NCBI RefSeq assembly: GCF_003336205.1
Contig: NZ_QPIE01000001.1
Span: 1-64,000 of the forward strand
Reading direction: 5' to 3'
Length of the DNA: 64,000 nt
From: Chryseobacterium lacus
GTDB lineage: Bacteria; Bacteroidota; Bacteroidia; Flavobacteriales; Weeksellaceae
Positions 46,214 through 53,583 of this stretch are shown here, piece by piece (within the stretch, counting starts at the first letter, position 1; every line of letters starts with the position of its first letter). The notes below the pieces were generated by a model that worked only from the letters and a program-made list of their open reading frames with translations, searched no databases and was not told the DNA's origin. A program made the translations under genes and the position numbers.

Positions 46214-46801
46214 TTAATGAAAAAACCGGAAATGGCTTTCATCTGCCCAATTCAGCATAGCTTGATCTGCCTTAGTATCTCCAAAGGCAATAGTTTTATC
46301 AAATTGTTTGTCTTTAATTTCTTCCAAAATGCGGTTCACTTTTTCATCTCCGTTACAGTTAATACCAACAAAATTTCCGGTGAAAATATCGTCTTTAAAT
46401 TCCGCATTAGTAGCCAAAAGCTTCATGCCGAAATGATCTGCAAAAGGCTGAACCCAAAGATCCAGCGATGCAGTAACGATAAGGCTTTCTACTTTTTCCC
46501 TATCCATTCCCGAAATGAAATCCAATGCATTCCGGCGGATCAATTCCGGATAATATTTTTGAAAAAAAAGATGTGCCTGCTGCTGAATTCGGTTTTTGGT
46601 CTCACCTTTCAAAACGGACGAAATAAAACTTCGCTTGACTTTTTCTGCCTCCAAAAGATTAATTTTCAAAAGTATAAAAAGTGGAACATGTTTCACAAAA
46701 CTGAAATAGAATTTCCGACGGTTGTAAAATTTAAGAAAAAGAAACATGGTATCTTTATACGTGAGTGTGCCGTCAAAATCAAAACAATACAGTTTTTTCA
46801 T
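46214..46801 (-). CDS. HAD-IB family phosphatase, DPA operon
   Basis: A 195-residue haloacid-dehalogenase-superfamily hydrolase. Motif I is FDFDGTLTYKDT (Asp8 nucleophile, Asp10), motif II is in SLIVTASLDLW near residue 95, and motif IV is in GDTKADQAMLNWADES near 175. It belongs to the HAD-IB group that acts on small phosphoesters. It ends the operon with the UbiA, DprE1- and DprE2-like genes (9-base gap). A reasonable job is removing the 5-phosphate from polyprenyl-phosphoryl-5-phosphoribose before epimerisation, the step assigned to a different phosphatase (Rv3807c) in mycobacteria. That role is inferred from context. Confidence 0.85.
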   Translation of the reverse strand: MKKLYCFDFDGTLTYKDTMFLFLKFYNRRKFYFSFVKHVPLFILLKINLLEAEKVKRSFISSVLKGETKNRIQQQAHLFFQKYYPELIRRNALDFISGMDREKVESLIVTASLDLWVQPFADHFGMKLLATNAEFKDDIFTGNFVGINCNGDEKVNRILEEIKDKQFDKTIAFGDTKADQAMLNWADESHFRFFH

Positions 46802-46810
46802 AGATAGAAG

Positions 46811-47536
46811 TTACAGTTTTAATTTCTTAAAAACAAATTCAGGTATATTTCTGATGATCAACATGATGAATCGCCAAATCGGCAGTACATACACTACATT
46901 TTTTTTCTTGATATAAGCATTGTAAATATAATTTGCCACCTGCGGAGGATTGGCTGTTAACAAAGGATTCAAGGGCATTCCTTCGGTCATTTTGGTCGCC
47001 ATAAAACCGGGTTTTACAGTAATAACATGAACTTTTTTATCATAAAGATAATTGCGGAGGCCACTCAAATATGCTGTAAAAGCTGCTTTGGCAGATCCAT
47101 AAATAAAATTGCTTTGCCGTCCCCGTTCACCTGCAACAGAAGACAAACCGATGATTGTACCGAAACGTTTCCGTTCCATTTTATTCGCAAAATAAGTAAT
47201 TACAGGAACCAATCGGGCGTAATTGACAGCAATAATGCGATCGGTATTCCGATCGTCATAAAGGCCTTCTTCGGTATCCTCTCCCAAATATCCGACGGCG
47301 CAGAAAACGAGGCTGCTTTCTATTCCGGAAAGTTTTTTAAAATCCGGTTCTTTCATGAGATCCCACTCAATAATTTCAGCGTCCTGAAAAAACTTCACAT
47401 TAATATGCCTGGCAAACTTTTCTGTCGTTTCCGGATGGGAAGTGAGGAAATATATTTTTTCAAACCGTTCCCCTTCCTTCAGAATCTTTTCTACAAACGC
47501 CTGTGCAATGTCGGAATTACTCCCCAGAACTATCAT
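46811..47536 (-). CDS. SDR oxidoreductase, DprE2-like
   Basis: A 241-residue short-chain dehydrogenase. The nucleotide loop is VLGSNSDIAQAF at residues 3-14, like the GxxSxIG variant of DprE2. The catalytic triad is Ser132/133 (GLSSVAGERGRQ), Tyr146 and Lys150 (YGSAK). Mycobacterial DprE2 reduces the 2'-keto intermediate made by DprE1 to give decaprenyl-phosphoryl-arabinose. It overlaps the DprE1-like gene by 4 bases (ATGA), so the two are translationally coupled, as expected for partner subunits. Confidence 0.87.
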   Translation of the reverse strand: MIVLGSNSDIAQAFVEKILKEGERFEKIYFLTSHPETTEKFARHINVKFFQDAEIIEWDLMKEPDFKKLSGIESSLVFCAVGYLGEDTEEGLYDDRNTDRIIAVNYARLVPVITYFANKMERKRFGTIIGLSSVAGERGRQSNFIYGSAKAAFTAYLSGLRNYLYDKKVHVITVKPGFMATKMTEGMPLNPLLTANPPQVANYIYNAYIKKKNVVYVLPIWRFIMLIIRNIPEFVFKKLKL

Positions 47537-48888
47537 CTTTTATCATTCTTAATTGAGACAAAGCTTTCGTCTTTACCTGCGTTAATAATTCTTTTATGCT
47601 GATGTGATACAAATTTAGGATTGTTCACATTCCGGAGATAATTGGTAAGAGACGGCTTGCTCATCACATCTTTTGAAAGATAAATTCTTCCGCCGTACTG
47701 CTCCACAATTTCATCCAGTTTCTGAACTAGATTCTTTAGTTTTGAAGTCATTCTGAAATCCAAAGCGAGGGTATATCCTTCCATGGGGAATGAATTATAC
47801 GCCTTAGGATTATTTTTGCCAAAAAGTTTCAGCACGGCAAGAAACGATCCGCTTCCATCTTCTGCAATGGTTTCAAGAATCTTTCGCATGCCTTCTTTCC
47901 CGTTTTCTTTTGGGATCACCATTTGATACTGTATAAATCCTTTCTTACCATAAATTTTATTCCAGTTCTCTACCACATCCAAAGGGTAAAAAAAGGCTTC
48001 GTAATCTACTAGTTCATTGATTTTTTTTGTGGTTTGTTTTACATAATAAAACCAATTAAAAAATTTCACCGTCATTGAATTTAAGAAAAACTCAGGAAAA
48101 AAGAAAGGTATAGAGGGAGGATTTTTCTTTTTAATATGCAATGGATCTATCGATTTCTTGTGTGTCAACTCATGCCGGAATGCGTGTTCGCCGCGTATTA
48201 ATATAGATTTACCAATATTTTTTCCTTTCTGCAAACAATCGATCCAGGCTACGTTATAGGTCCAGTTTTCACTTTCATCAAACAACCGGAAGATTTCATC
48301 CAGATTTTCAGCCTTTATTCTTTCCTGACGAATATACGCCGTTTCAATGTTTTTCAGTTTTATTTTGGCTGAAAGAATAATGCCGGTCAATCCCATTCCA
48401 CCGATGGTAGCCCAGAATTTATCTTCATGAGAATTCCGGGAACAATGTAGAATCTCTCCATTTTCGGTAAGCAAGCTAAACGCTAAAACATGTTCAGAAA
48501 AACAACCTTCAGAATGATGATTTTTCCCGTGAACATCGGAAGCGACAGCACCACCCACTGTGATGAATTTCGTACCGGGTGTCACAGATAAAAAATACCC
48601 CTGCGGAACGATAACCTCCAGAATATCGGACAGCAGCACCCCGGATTCACACTCCAGAATTCCGTTCAATCTGTCAAAACTGATAAACTTGTTGAGCCTT
48701 TTGGTTGAAAACATTTTCTCGCCCAATGCAGCATCGCCATAACATCTTCCGTTTCCTCTGGCAATAATTTCGTGAGCGTTTTGCACATAGGCTTGTATTT
48801 CCCGGATATTTTCCTCAGCCTTTATTTCCTTTTCTACCACGGGAAAGTTTCCCCAATTGGTAATTTTCTGCACAAAATCCCGCTTCAT
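47533..48888 (-). CDS. FAD-dependent oxidoreductase, DprE1-like
   Basis: A 451-residue vanillyl-alcohol-oxidase-type flavoprotein. The FAD-binding domain spans about residues 10-180: IIARGNGRCYGDAAL at 41-55 and GGAVASDVHGKNHHSEG at 112-128, the latter with the His usual in DprE1. The C-terminal substrate domain contains SFPMEGYTLALDF at 366-378 and YLSKD at 403-407, where Lys406 aligns with the catalytic Lys418 of mycobacterial DprE1. The Cys387 targeted by benzothiazinones is replaced by Ala375. DprE1 oxidises polyprenyl-phosphoryl-ribose at C2'. Neighbours on both sides fit that pathway. Confidence 0.88.
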   Translation of the reverse strand: MKRDFVQKITNWGNFPVVEKEIKAEENIREIQAYVQNAHEIIARGNGRCYGDAALGEKMFSTKRLNKFISFDRLNGILECESGVLLSDILEVIVPQGYFLSVTPGTKFITVGGAVASDVHGKNHHSEGCFSEHVLAFSLLTENGEILHCSRNSHEDKFWATIGGMGLTGIILSAKIKLKNIETAYIRQERIKAENLDEIFRLFDESENWTYNVAWIDCLQKGKNIGKSILIRGEHAFRHELTHKKSIDPLHIKKKNPPSIPFFFPEFFLNSMTVKFFNWFYYVKQTTKKINELVDYEAFFYPLDVVENWNKIYGKKGFIQYQMVIPKENGKEGMRKILETIAEDGSGSFLAVLKLFGKNNPKAYNSFPMEGYTLALDFRMTSKLKNLVQKLDEIVEQYGGRIYLSKDVMSKPSLTNYLRNVNNPKFVSHQHKRIINAGKDESFVSIKNDKR

Positions 48889-48890
48889 CC

Positions 48891-49781
48891 TTAAAATGTT
48901 TTATAATAAATCAATAAAAAGTAGCTCACTACCCAAAGAATTAGCGTTGCCTGAATATACCGGTCTTTATAAATTATTTTGGTAGGAGACTCTGTTCGAT
49001 TATGAACCAAAGTTTGCTGAAGATAGCGTAAGAAGGCAAAAACAACAAATATAAAAGTGTAAAAAATCTTGTTTCCAAAACGGTTTTGCACTTCAGGCTG
49101 AACGGTAAACATCAGGTACGAAATAATAGCCAATGTTACTGAAATCGAAAGAGCAATATCGGCAAACTGTACGTTATAACCATCCAGAGAACGTCTGGTT
49201 TTTCCTGAAATTTGCGCGTTGATGAGTTCGCCCCGCCTTTTTCCAAGCGCCAGAACCAAAGCCAATACAAAAGTGAGAAGAATCGCCCATTGAGAAATCG
49301 GAATTTCTGTACTGTAACCTCCTGCCATCACTCGCAGTACAAAACCAATCGAGATAAGACACACATCGATAATGGCAACATGTTTCAGGCGGAAGGTGTA
49401 CGCCAGATTCATCCCTAAATAAGCGAGTATAACGATGGCAAATTTTCCGATATTCTGTTGTAATCCGGCAGTCAGAAATAGTAAGACACTGATAATTAAA
49501 CCAATAAGCAATGTTGCAATTCCCAATGCGGTTTTCTTTGAGATGGCTCCACTGGCAATGGGACGGTTTTTTTTGTCCGGATGCTGCCTGTCTGATTCAG
49601 CATCGGCATAATCATTAATAATATAAATCGTACTCGAAGCAAACGAAAAGACTACAAACGCAACGCAACTTTTTAAGAAAAGTTCTGTATTGAGAAAGTT
49701 TCCTGAGAAAAATAGAGGCAGAAAAACAAATAAATTTTTCACCCACTGTTCAACACGGAGAAGCGTAAGGAATTTCGTCAT
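48891..49781 (-). CDS. UbiA-type polyprenyl-phosphate phosphoribosyltransferase (DPPR synthase-like)
   Basis: A 296-residue membrane prenyltransferase-fold enzyme with about eight to nine helices. The first Asp motif, INDYADAESDRQHP at residues 55-68 (Asn56, Asp57, Asp60, Asp64), followed by KKNRPIASG, is nearly the mycobacterial Rv3806c sequence. The second motif YTFRLKHVAIIDV also matches Rv3806c and differs from UbiA quinone enzymes. It would attach 5-phosphoribose from PRPP to a polyprenyl phosphate, the first committed step to the arabinose donor. Start is ATG 49781; a TTG at 49802 is less likely. It is first in the operon, with 2 bases to the DprE1-like gene. Confidence 0.87.
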   Translation of the reverse strand: MTKFLTLLRVEQWVKNLFVFLPLFFSGNFLNTELFLKSCVAFVVFSFASSTIYIINDYADAESDRQHPDKKNRPIASGAISKKTALGIATLLIGLIISVLLFLTAGLQQNIGKFAIVILAYLGMNLAYTFRLKHVAIIDVCLISIGFVLRVMAGGYSTEIPISQWAILLTFVLALVLALGKRRGELINAQISGKTRRSLDGYNVQFADIALSISVTLAIISYLMFTVQPEVQNRFGNKIFYTFIFVVFAFLRYLQQTLVHNRTESPTKIIYKDRYIQATLILWVVSYFLLIYYKTF

Positions 49782-49840
49782 GTATTGCTGAAAATCATAC
49801 AAAAGTAATGAATTTTAGGAAACTGATGCGAATAAAAAAA

Positions 49841-49860
49841 GAACCGCTTTGCAGCGATTC
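49841..49860 (-). terminator. Intrinsic terminator after the OmpA-family gene
   Basis: Minus strand GAATCGCT-gcaa-AGCGGTTC followed by seven T residues, beyond the OmpA-family stop. It also separates that gene from the UbiA operon. Confidence 0.75.
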
Positions 49861-49887
49861 CCCTTTTTGAAAATATCTATAAGTTTA

Positions 49888-50574
49888 TTATTGACCTTGT
49901 GCCTCCTGAATCATTTCTTCATTAGCAGTAATGGCAAATTCCACTCTTCTGTTTTGAGCTCTGCCAGCTTCAGTTGCGTTGGAAGATCTGGGATCTGATT
50001 CTCCCATTCCCATGGTAAACATTCTGCCGGAAGAAACTCCTTTGCTTACAAGATAACTTTTAACCGCTGCGGCTCTTCTTTCGGAAAGGCCTTGGTTATA
50101 AGATTCGGATCCCTTACTATCCGTATGTCCGTAAATATTGATATTGGTATCCGGGTTGTTTTTCAGCACAGTGGCCAGTTTATCCAAATTGGTTTTTGCT
50201 GTAGCGGTAAGATTGGATGAATCAAAACCAAAGTTCACCATACTTTCCGGCAAAGTAATTTTGATTCCCTCATTCACTCTTTCTACCTCAGCTCCGGGAA
50301 GTGTTTCCTTTATTTCTTTGGCCTGCTTGTCCATGTTTCTGCCAATGACATTTCCGGCAACTCCACCCACGATACCACCAAGTACCGCTCCTGCAGGCGC
50401 ATTGCCTCCTTTTCCGATATTATTTCCGAGTACTCCTCCGATAACAGCTCCTGCTGCAGTACCGATCACAGTACCTCTTTGCTGATTGTTTGAATTACGA
50501 ACGGCTTCACAACTGGTTAATACTAAAGCTGCTGAAAGAAAAGATGCCGCGATATATGTTTTATTTAGTTTCAT
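49888..50574 (-). CDS. OmpA-family lipoprotein with glycine zipper (YiaD-like)
   Basis: A 228-residue outer-membrane lipoprotein. The lipobox VLTSC gives lipidated Cys22. Residues about 34-90 form a Gly/Ala-rich zipper (AAGAVIGGVLGNNIG and a second copy) that probably inserts in the membrane. Residues about 105-215 are an OmpA peptidoglycan-binding domain (YGHTDSKGSESYNQGLSERRA, ending NRRVEFAI). This is the YiaD layout. It probably anchors the outer membrane to peptidoglycan. Confidence 0.92.
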   Translation of the reverse strand: MKLNKTYIAASFLSAALVLTSCEAVRNSNNQQRGTVIGTAAGAVIGGVLGNNIGKGGNAPAGAVLGGIVGGVAGNVIGRNMDKQAKEIKETLPGAEVERVNEGIKITLPESMVNFGFDSSNLTATAKTNLDKLATVLKNNPDTNINIYGHTDSKGSESYNQGLSERRAAAVKSYLVSKGVSSGRMFTMGMGESDPRSSNATEAGRAQNRRVEFAITANEEMIQEAQGQ

Positions 50575-50595
50575 TATATAAATTTTTGGATGTTT

Positions 50596-51075
50596 TTATT
50601 TGGTAGCTGTTCTCTGAAAATGATACACAACACGTACAGTTTCGCCTTCAAAGGGAATTTGCTGTTGCAGGGAAAACTGATCTGTATCCCGGCTAAGCAA
50701 AGTTAAAGTATACCCAACGGTATTTTGTTTCGCTTTGGTTCCGTCTACAATTTTCTTAAACTGAAAGGTATTTCCATCCACTACTTCAAATTTAATAGGA
50801 CGGGTGAGTGTAGGACATGTTCCCCCACTGTTTAGGGTATAAGCTCCGGTCCAGTTATTTGGAATGAGCCTCCAATGGCTTCCGATAAAACAGTTAACAT
50901 CCGCTCCTTCATCAAAAGGTTTGATACGAAACCTCTGGTCATAATCCACCGAAGTGATTTCCCAGTCGCCTTTCATTTTTAAAAACTCGGCTCTGTTAGC
51001 TTGCGCATTTTTGGCAGTAGTACAGGAAACAGCAAGTGATGCTCCGATAATTCCTGTCAGTAAGAGATTTTTCAT
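50596..51075 (-). CDS. Lipocalin-family lipoprotein
   Basis: A 159-residue lipoprotein with lipobox LAVSC (Cys18). The mature part has the lipocalin-like opening MKGDWEITSVDYD, and a Cys pair (NCFIGSHWRL, GGTCPTL) that may form a disulfide. It ends in beta-strand-like sequence, VRVVYHFQR. It is 21 bases upstream of the OmpA-like gene and probably cotranscribed, so both proteins are likely made together for the outer membrane. The ligand is unknown. Confidence 0.82.
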   Translation of the reverse strand: MKNLLLTGIIGASLAVSCTTAKNAQANRAEFLKMKGDWEITSVDYDQRFRIKPFDEGADVNCFIGSHWRLIPNNWTGAYTLNSGGTCPTLTRPIKFEVVDGNTFQFKKIVDGTKAKQNTVGYTLTLLSRDTDQFSLQQQIPFEGETVRVVYHFQRTATK

Positions 51076-51146
51076 TGTTTATTTCTTAAATAGTTAAGTT
51101 TCACATCAAAAAATTATGCCAAATAGATCCCACTTAAATGAAAAAT

Positions 51147-51185
51147 GGGAATTACAGAATGATTTTGCAACCATCTATAATTCCC
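51147..51185 (-). terminator. Possible terminator after the S8 peptidase gene
   Basis: GGGAATTA (51147-51154) and TAATTCCC (51178-51185) form an 8-base stem around a 23-base loop, followed on the minus strand by ATTTTT. It is weaker than other terminators in this window. Confidence 0.45.
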
Positions 51186-51191
51186 TTAGGT

Positions 51192-52889
51192 TTACTTTAT
51201 TGCTTTCCTTCCTTGCTTTTTGGTTTTGGATGTAGCCGTTTTTGAAGAAGTATAGAAGTTGGTATAAGCATATTCTGCGGCTTTTCGAACATCAATCACA
51301 CCACCCGCTCTGGAAATCGTATCAAAAGTTGCTTTCAGATCTCCTGGCAAGGCTGCATCTACTGTGGATTTATTCGATGTTTTTACCAACGCTTCGATGA
51401 TCTGCTCAGGTTTTAATTCAGGCATATACGCGAGAAGAACTGCTGCTGCGCCTGCTACTACCGGCGATGCCATGGAAGTTCCCTGCTCATATTTGTATTT
51501 TGCGTCCGGAACGGTAGAATAAATTTGCTGCCCCGGCGCAAAAACGTCCACCATTTTCGAATTGAAATTGGAGAAACCTGCGCGCAATGTTTCTGCATCT
51601 TTGGTGCTTGCTCCAACAACGATCATATTTTTAAGGAATGGCTTATCATCTGCAGGATCCTTGAAATTGGTAGGATAATGCACACTGTTCTGAATATCTT
51701 CGTTGTCATTTCCTGCAGCTTTCACCAAAAGGACTCCTTTTTTCTCAGCATAACGGAAAGCATCCCAAACTACTTTTTTCCCGGGAGAAACCGGTTTCCC
51801 GAAACTCATGTTCAAAATTTTAGCGCCATTGTCCACAGCGTACCGAATGGAATTGGCAACATCCTTATCTCTTTCGTCCCCGTTGGGTACAGTGCGCACC
51901 GCCATAATTTTAGCCACCTTATGAGCGACACCATACTGAACTTCTTCACCCTGAGGCAGTCCTGCAATAATCCCTGCGACGTGGGTTCCATGTCCGGCAT
52001 CAGGGCCTTCATAATTGTTATTTCCGTAATGTTTTTCGGTATAGTCGTCATAATTATCCCCCACTAATTCTGCTCTCGGATCAAAATCGAGATTGTATTG
52101 CTGGGTTGCCTGCTGTCCGTAATAATCCAGATAGGTTTTCATTTCTTCTTCCATATATTTCTGAAAATCTTCGGGAGATTTCCCAACAGCCTCAGGATCA
52201 TTTACCATATTTCCCATCACATTCAAGGCAATGGCTTCCTGCTGTGTTGCAGGTTTTATGGCCTCTAAAGTTTCCTGAGTAAATGGCTTGCCGTTCAGTA
52301 ATTTTACCATTACCGGAATAAACTGATTCACCATCTGAATCGACTGATACTGCTGTCTTGCCTCCATACTTTTTTTGTTGAAGATTTCTTTCGACTGCAT
52401 ATACATAGCAAATTCTTCCGGCATTTTCGCCTGATTGGCTTTGTTTTCAGCAGAATTTTCCCCTTCAAAAACTGATTTATACTTTTTCACAACGCGGGTG
52501 ACTTCCATATTATCTACATCAATATCACCCTTTGCGCTGCCCATGAAATTCCATCCGTGAACATCGTCGATATACCCGTTTCCGTCATCATCTTTTCCAT
52601 TATTAGGAACTTCATTGGGATTTTTCCACATGTTGTTTTTCAAACCGGGATGATCCACTTCCACTCCACTGTCCAATACCGCTACAACAACGGATTTTGG
52701 TTTCAGGCCTTTAGATTCAAGATATTTATAAGCATTATCCGTGTTCACACCATATACTTTTGACGATGCAAAATCTTTATGGTACCAGGTCATTAAATCT
52801 TTATCTTTTAAAGGATCCTGAACAGAAGCTTCCTGAGCAAAAACACCAATGCCCAAAAGAAAATACGTGGCTATAAATAATTTTTTCAT
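51192..52889 (-). CDS. Secreted S8 family (subtilisin-like) serine peptidase
   Basis: A 565-residue secreted protease with a signal peptide (residues 1-18, ending VFAQ). The catalytic triad is Asp73 (VAVLDSGVEVDHPG), His300 (DAGHGTHVAG) and Ser472 (QGTSMASPVVAG), with the oxyanion Asn in KAAGNDNED near 394. An insertion of about 190 residues between Asp and His holds DDDGNGYIDDVHGWNF, probably a calcium site, and a helical charged region. A basic tail (SKTKKQGRKAIK) ends the protein. I see no T9SS sorting domain, so it is probably periplasmic. Substrate unknown. Confidence 0.93.
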   Translation of the reverse strand: MKKLFIATYFLLGIGVFAQEASVQDPLKDKDLMTWYHKDFASSKVYGVNTDNAYKYLESKGLKPKSVVVAVLDSGVEVDHPGLKNNMWKNPNEVPNNGKDDDGNGYIDDVHGWNFMGSAKGDIDVDNMEVTRVVKKYKSVFEGENSAENKANQAKMPEEFAMYMQSKEIFNKKSMEARQQYQSIQMVNQFIPVMVKLLNGKPFTQETLEAIKPATQQEAIALNVMGNMVNDPEAVGKSPEDFQKYMEEEMKTYLDYYGQQATQQYNLDFDPRAELVGDNYDDYTEKHYGNNNYEGPDAGHGTHVAGIIAGLPQGEEVQYGVAHKVAKIMAVRTVPNGDERDKDVANSIRYAVDNGAKILNMSFGKPVSPGKKVVWDAFRYAEKKGVLLVKAAGNDNEDIQNSVHYPTNFKDPADDKPFLKNMIVVGASTKDAETLRAGFSNFNSKMVDVFAPGQQIYSTVPDAKYKYEQGTSMASPVVAGAAAVLLAYMPELKPEQIIEALVKTSNKSTVDAALPGDLKATFDTISRAGGVIDVRKAAEYAYTNFYTSSKTATSKTKKQGRKAIK

Positions 52890-52899
52890 ATTCTTTTAT

Positions 52900-53511
52900 T
52901 TAAATTTTTAAACTCTTGATATAAGTAACAGATTCCGGGCCTTTGTTACATATCAAATCGACTACGGACAAATTTTCCAAAAAACCAAGCCGATCTGAAA
53001 ACACCTGATAATAAGCATTCAAGCCTAAGACGGTCTGATCTTTCGCCAAAAATGAATTCCGGAAATCCAACATTTCAGGCTTATCAATATATCCGTCAGT
53101 TAGTGTGTAAGGGTGATTGGTTTTTAAAATCTCCTGAATTATTTCTAATGCTTTCAGGTTCAAATCCAGTAAAAATGCTGGTTTATTTTCAAAAATACGG
53201 GAGAGTTGCTCTTCATAGAATTCAAAAAAAGGAGAACTTTGGTACGCCGTTTTTATGGATTTCCAGTGAGGTTTTTGCCAATCTTCTGCATAAGAAATTT
53301 TCAGGTCTTTCAATGTGCGCTTTCCCTCGTGGCGTATTGGAATAATGAGTGAAAGTTTTCCGTTCGCGCCGTATATATTCGCCCGGTTCCGATAGGTTTG
53401 TTTAGGAAAATTCTCATACTGTTCCAAAAGTACCCGATTATTTTCTTCTAAAAAAACAGAAAACCATGCAACGGGCGGCAAATAAAATAAGGGCAAAAGG
53501 ACATCCTGCAT
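52900..53511 (-). CDS. WbqC family protein
   Basis: A 203-residue protein of the WbqC family. The start, VLLPLFYLPPVAWFSVF, and the segments YRNRANIYGANGKLSLIIPI and DLKISYAEDWQKPHWKSI are conserved family features. The family is named from O-antigen clusters, but its biochemical activity is not established; roles in glycan or glycyl-radical chemistry have been proposed. It lies between lepB and the S8 peptidase, transcribed leftwards, 10 bases ahead of the peptidase, and is probably in the same unit as lepB (72-base gap). Confidence 0.88.
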   Translation of the reverse strand: MQDVLLPLFYLPPVAWFSVFLEENNRVLLEQYENFPKQTYRNRANIYGANGKLSLIIPIRHEGKRTLKDLKISYAEDWQKPHWKSIKTAYQSSPFFEFYEEQLSRIFENKPAFLLDLNLKALEIIQEILKTNHPYTLTDGYIDKPEMLDFRNSFLAKDQTVLGLNAYYQVFSDRLGFLENLSVVDLICNKGPESVTYIKSLKI

Positions 53512-53583
53512 AATAGTACAATGATAGACAGTCGAATAGTGATAAAAACCGCTATTCCATTTCTGACATTCTGTTAAACATCA

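Noticed and set aside
51192-52889. S8 peptidase as a T9SS cargo
   Set aside because: The C-terminus is a short Lys/Ser/Thr-rich tail without the YPNP...G or VKK-type sorting signal, so Sec export to the periplasm is more likely.
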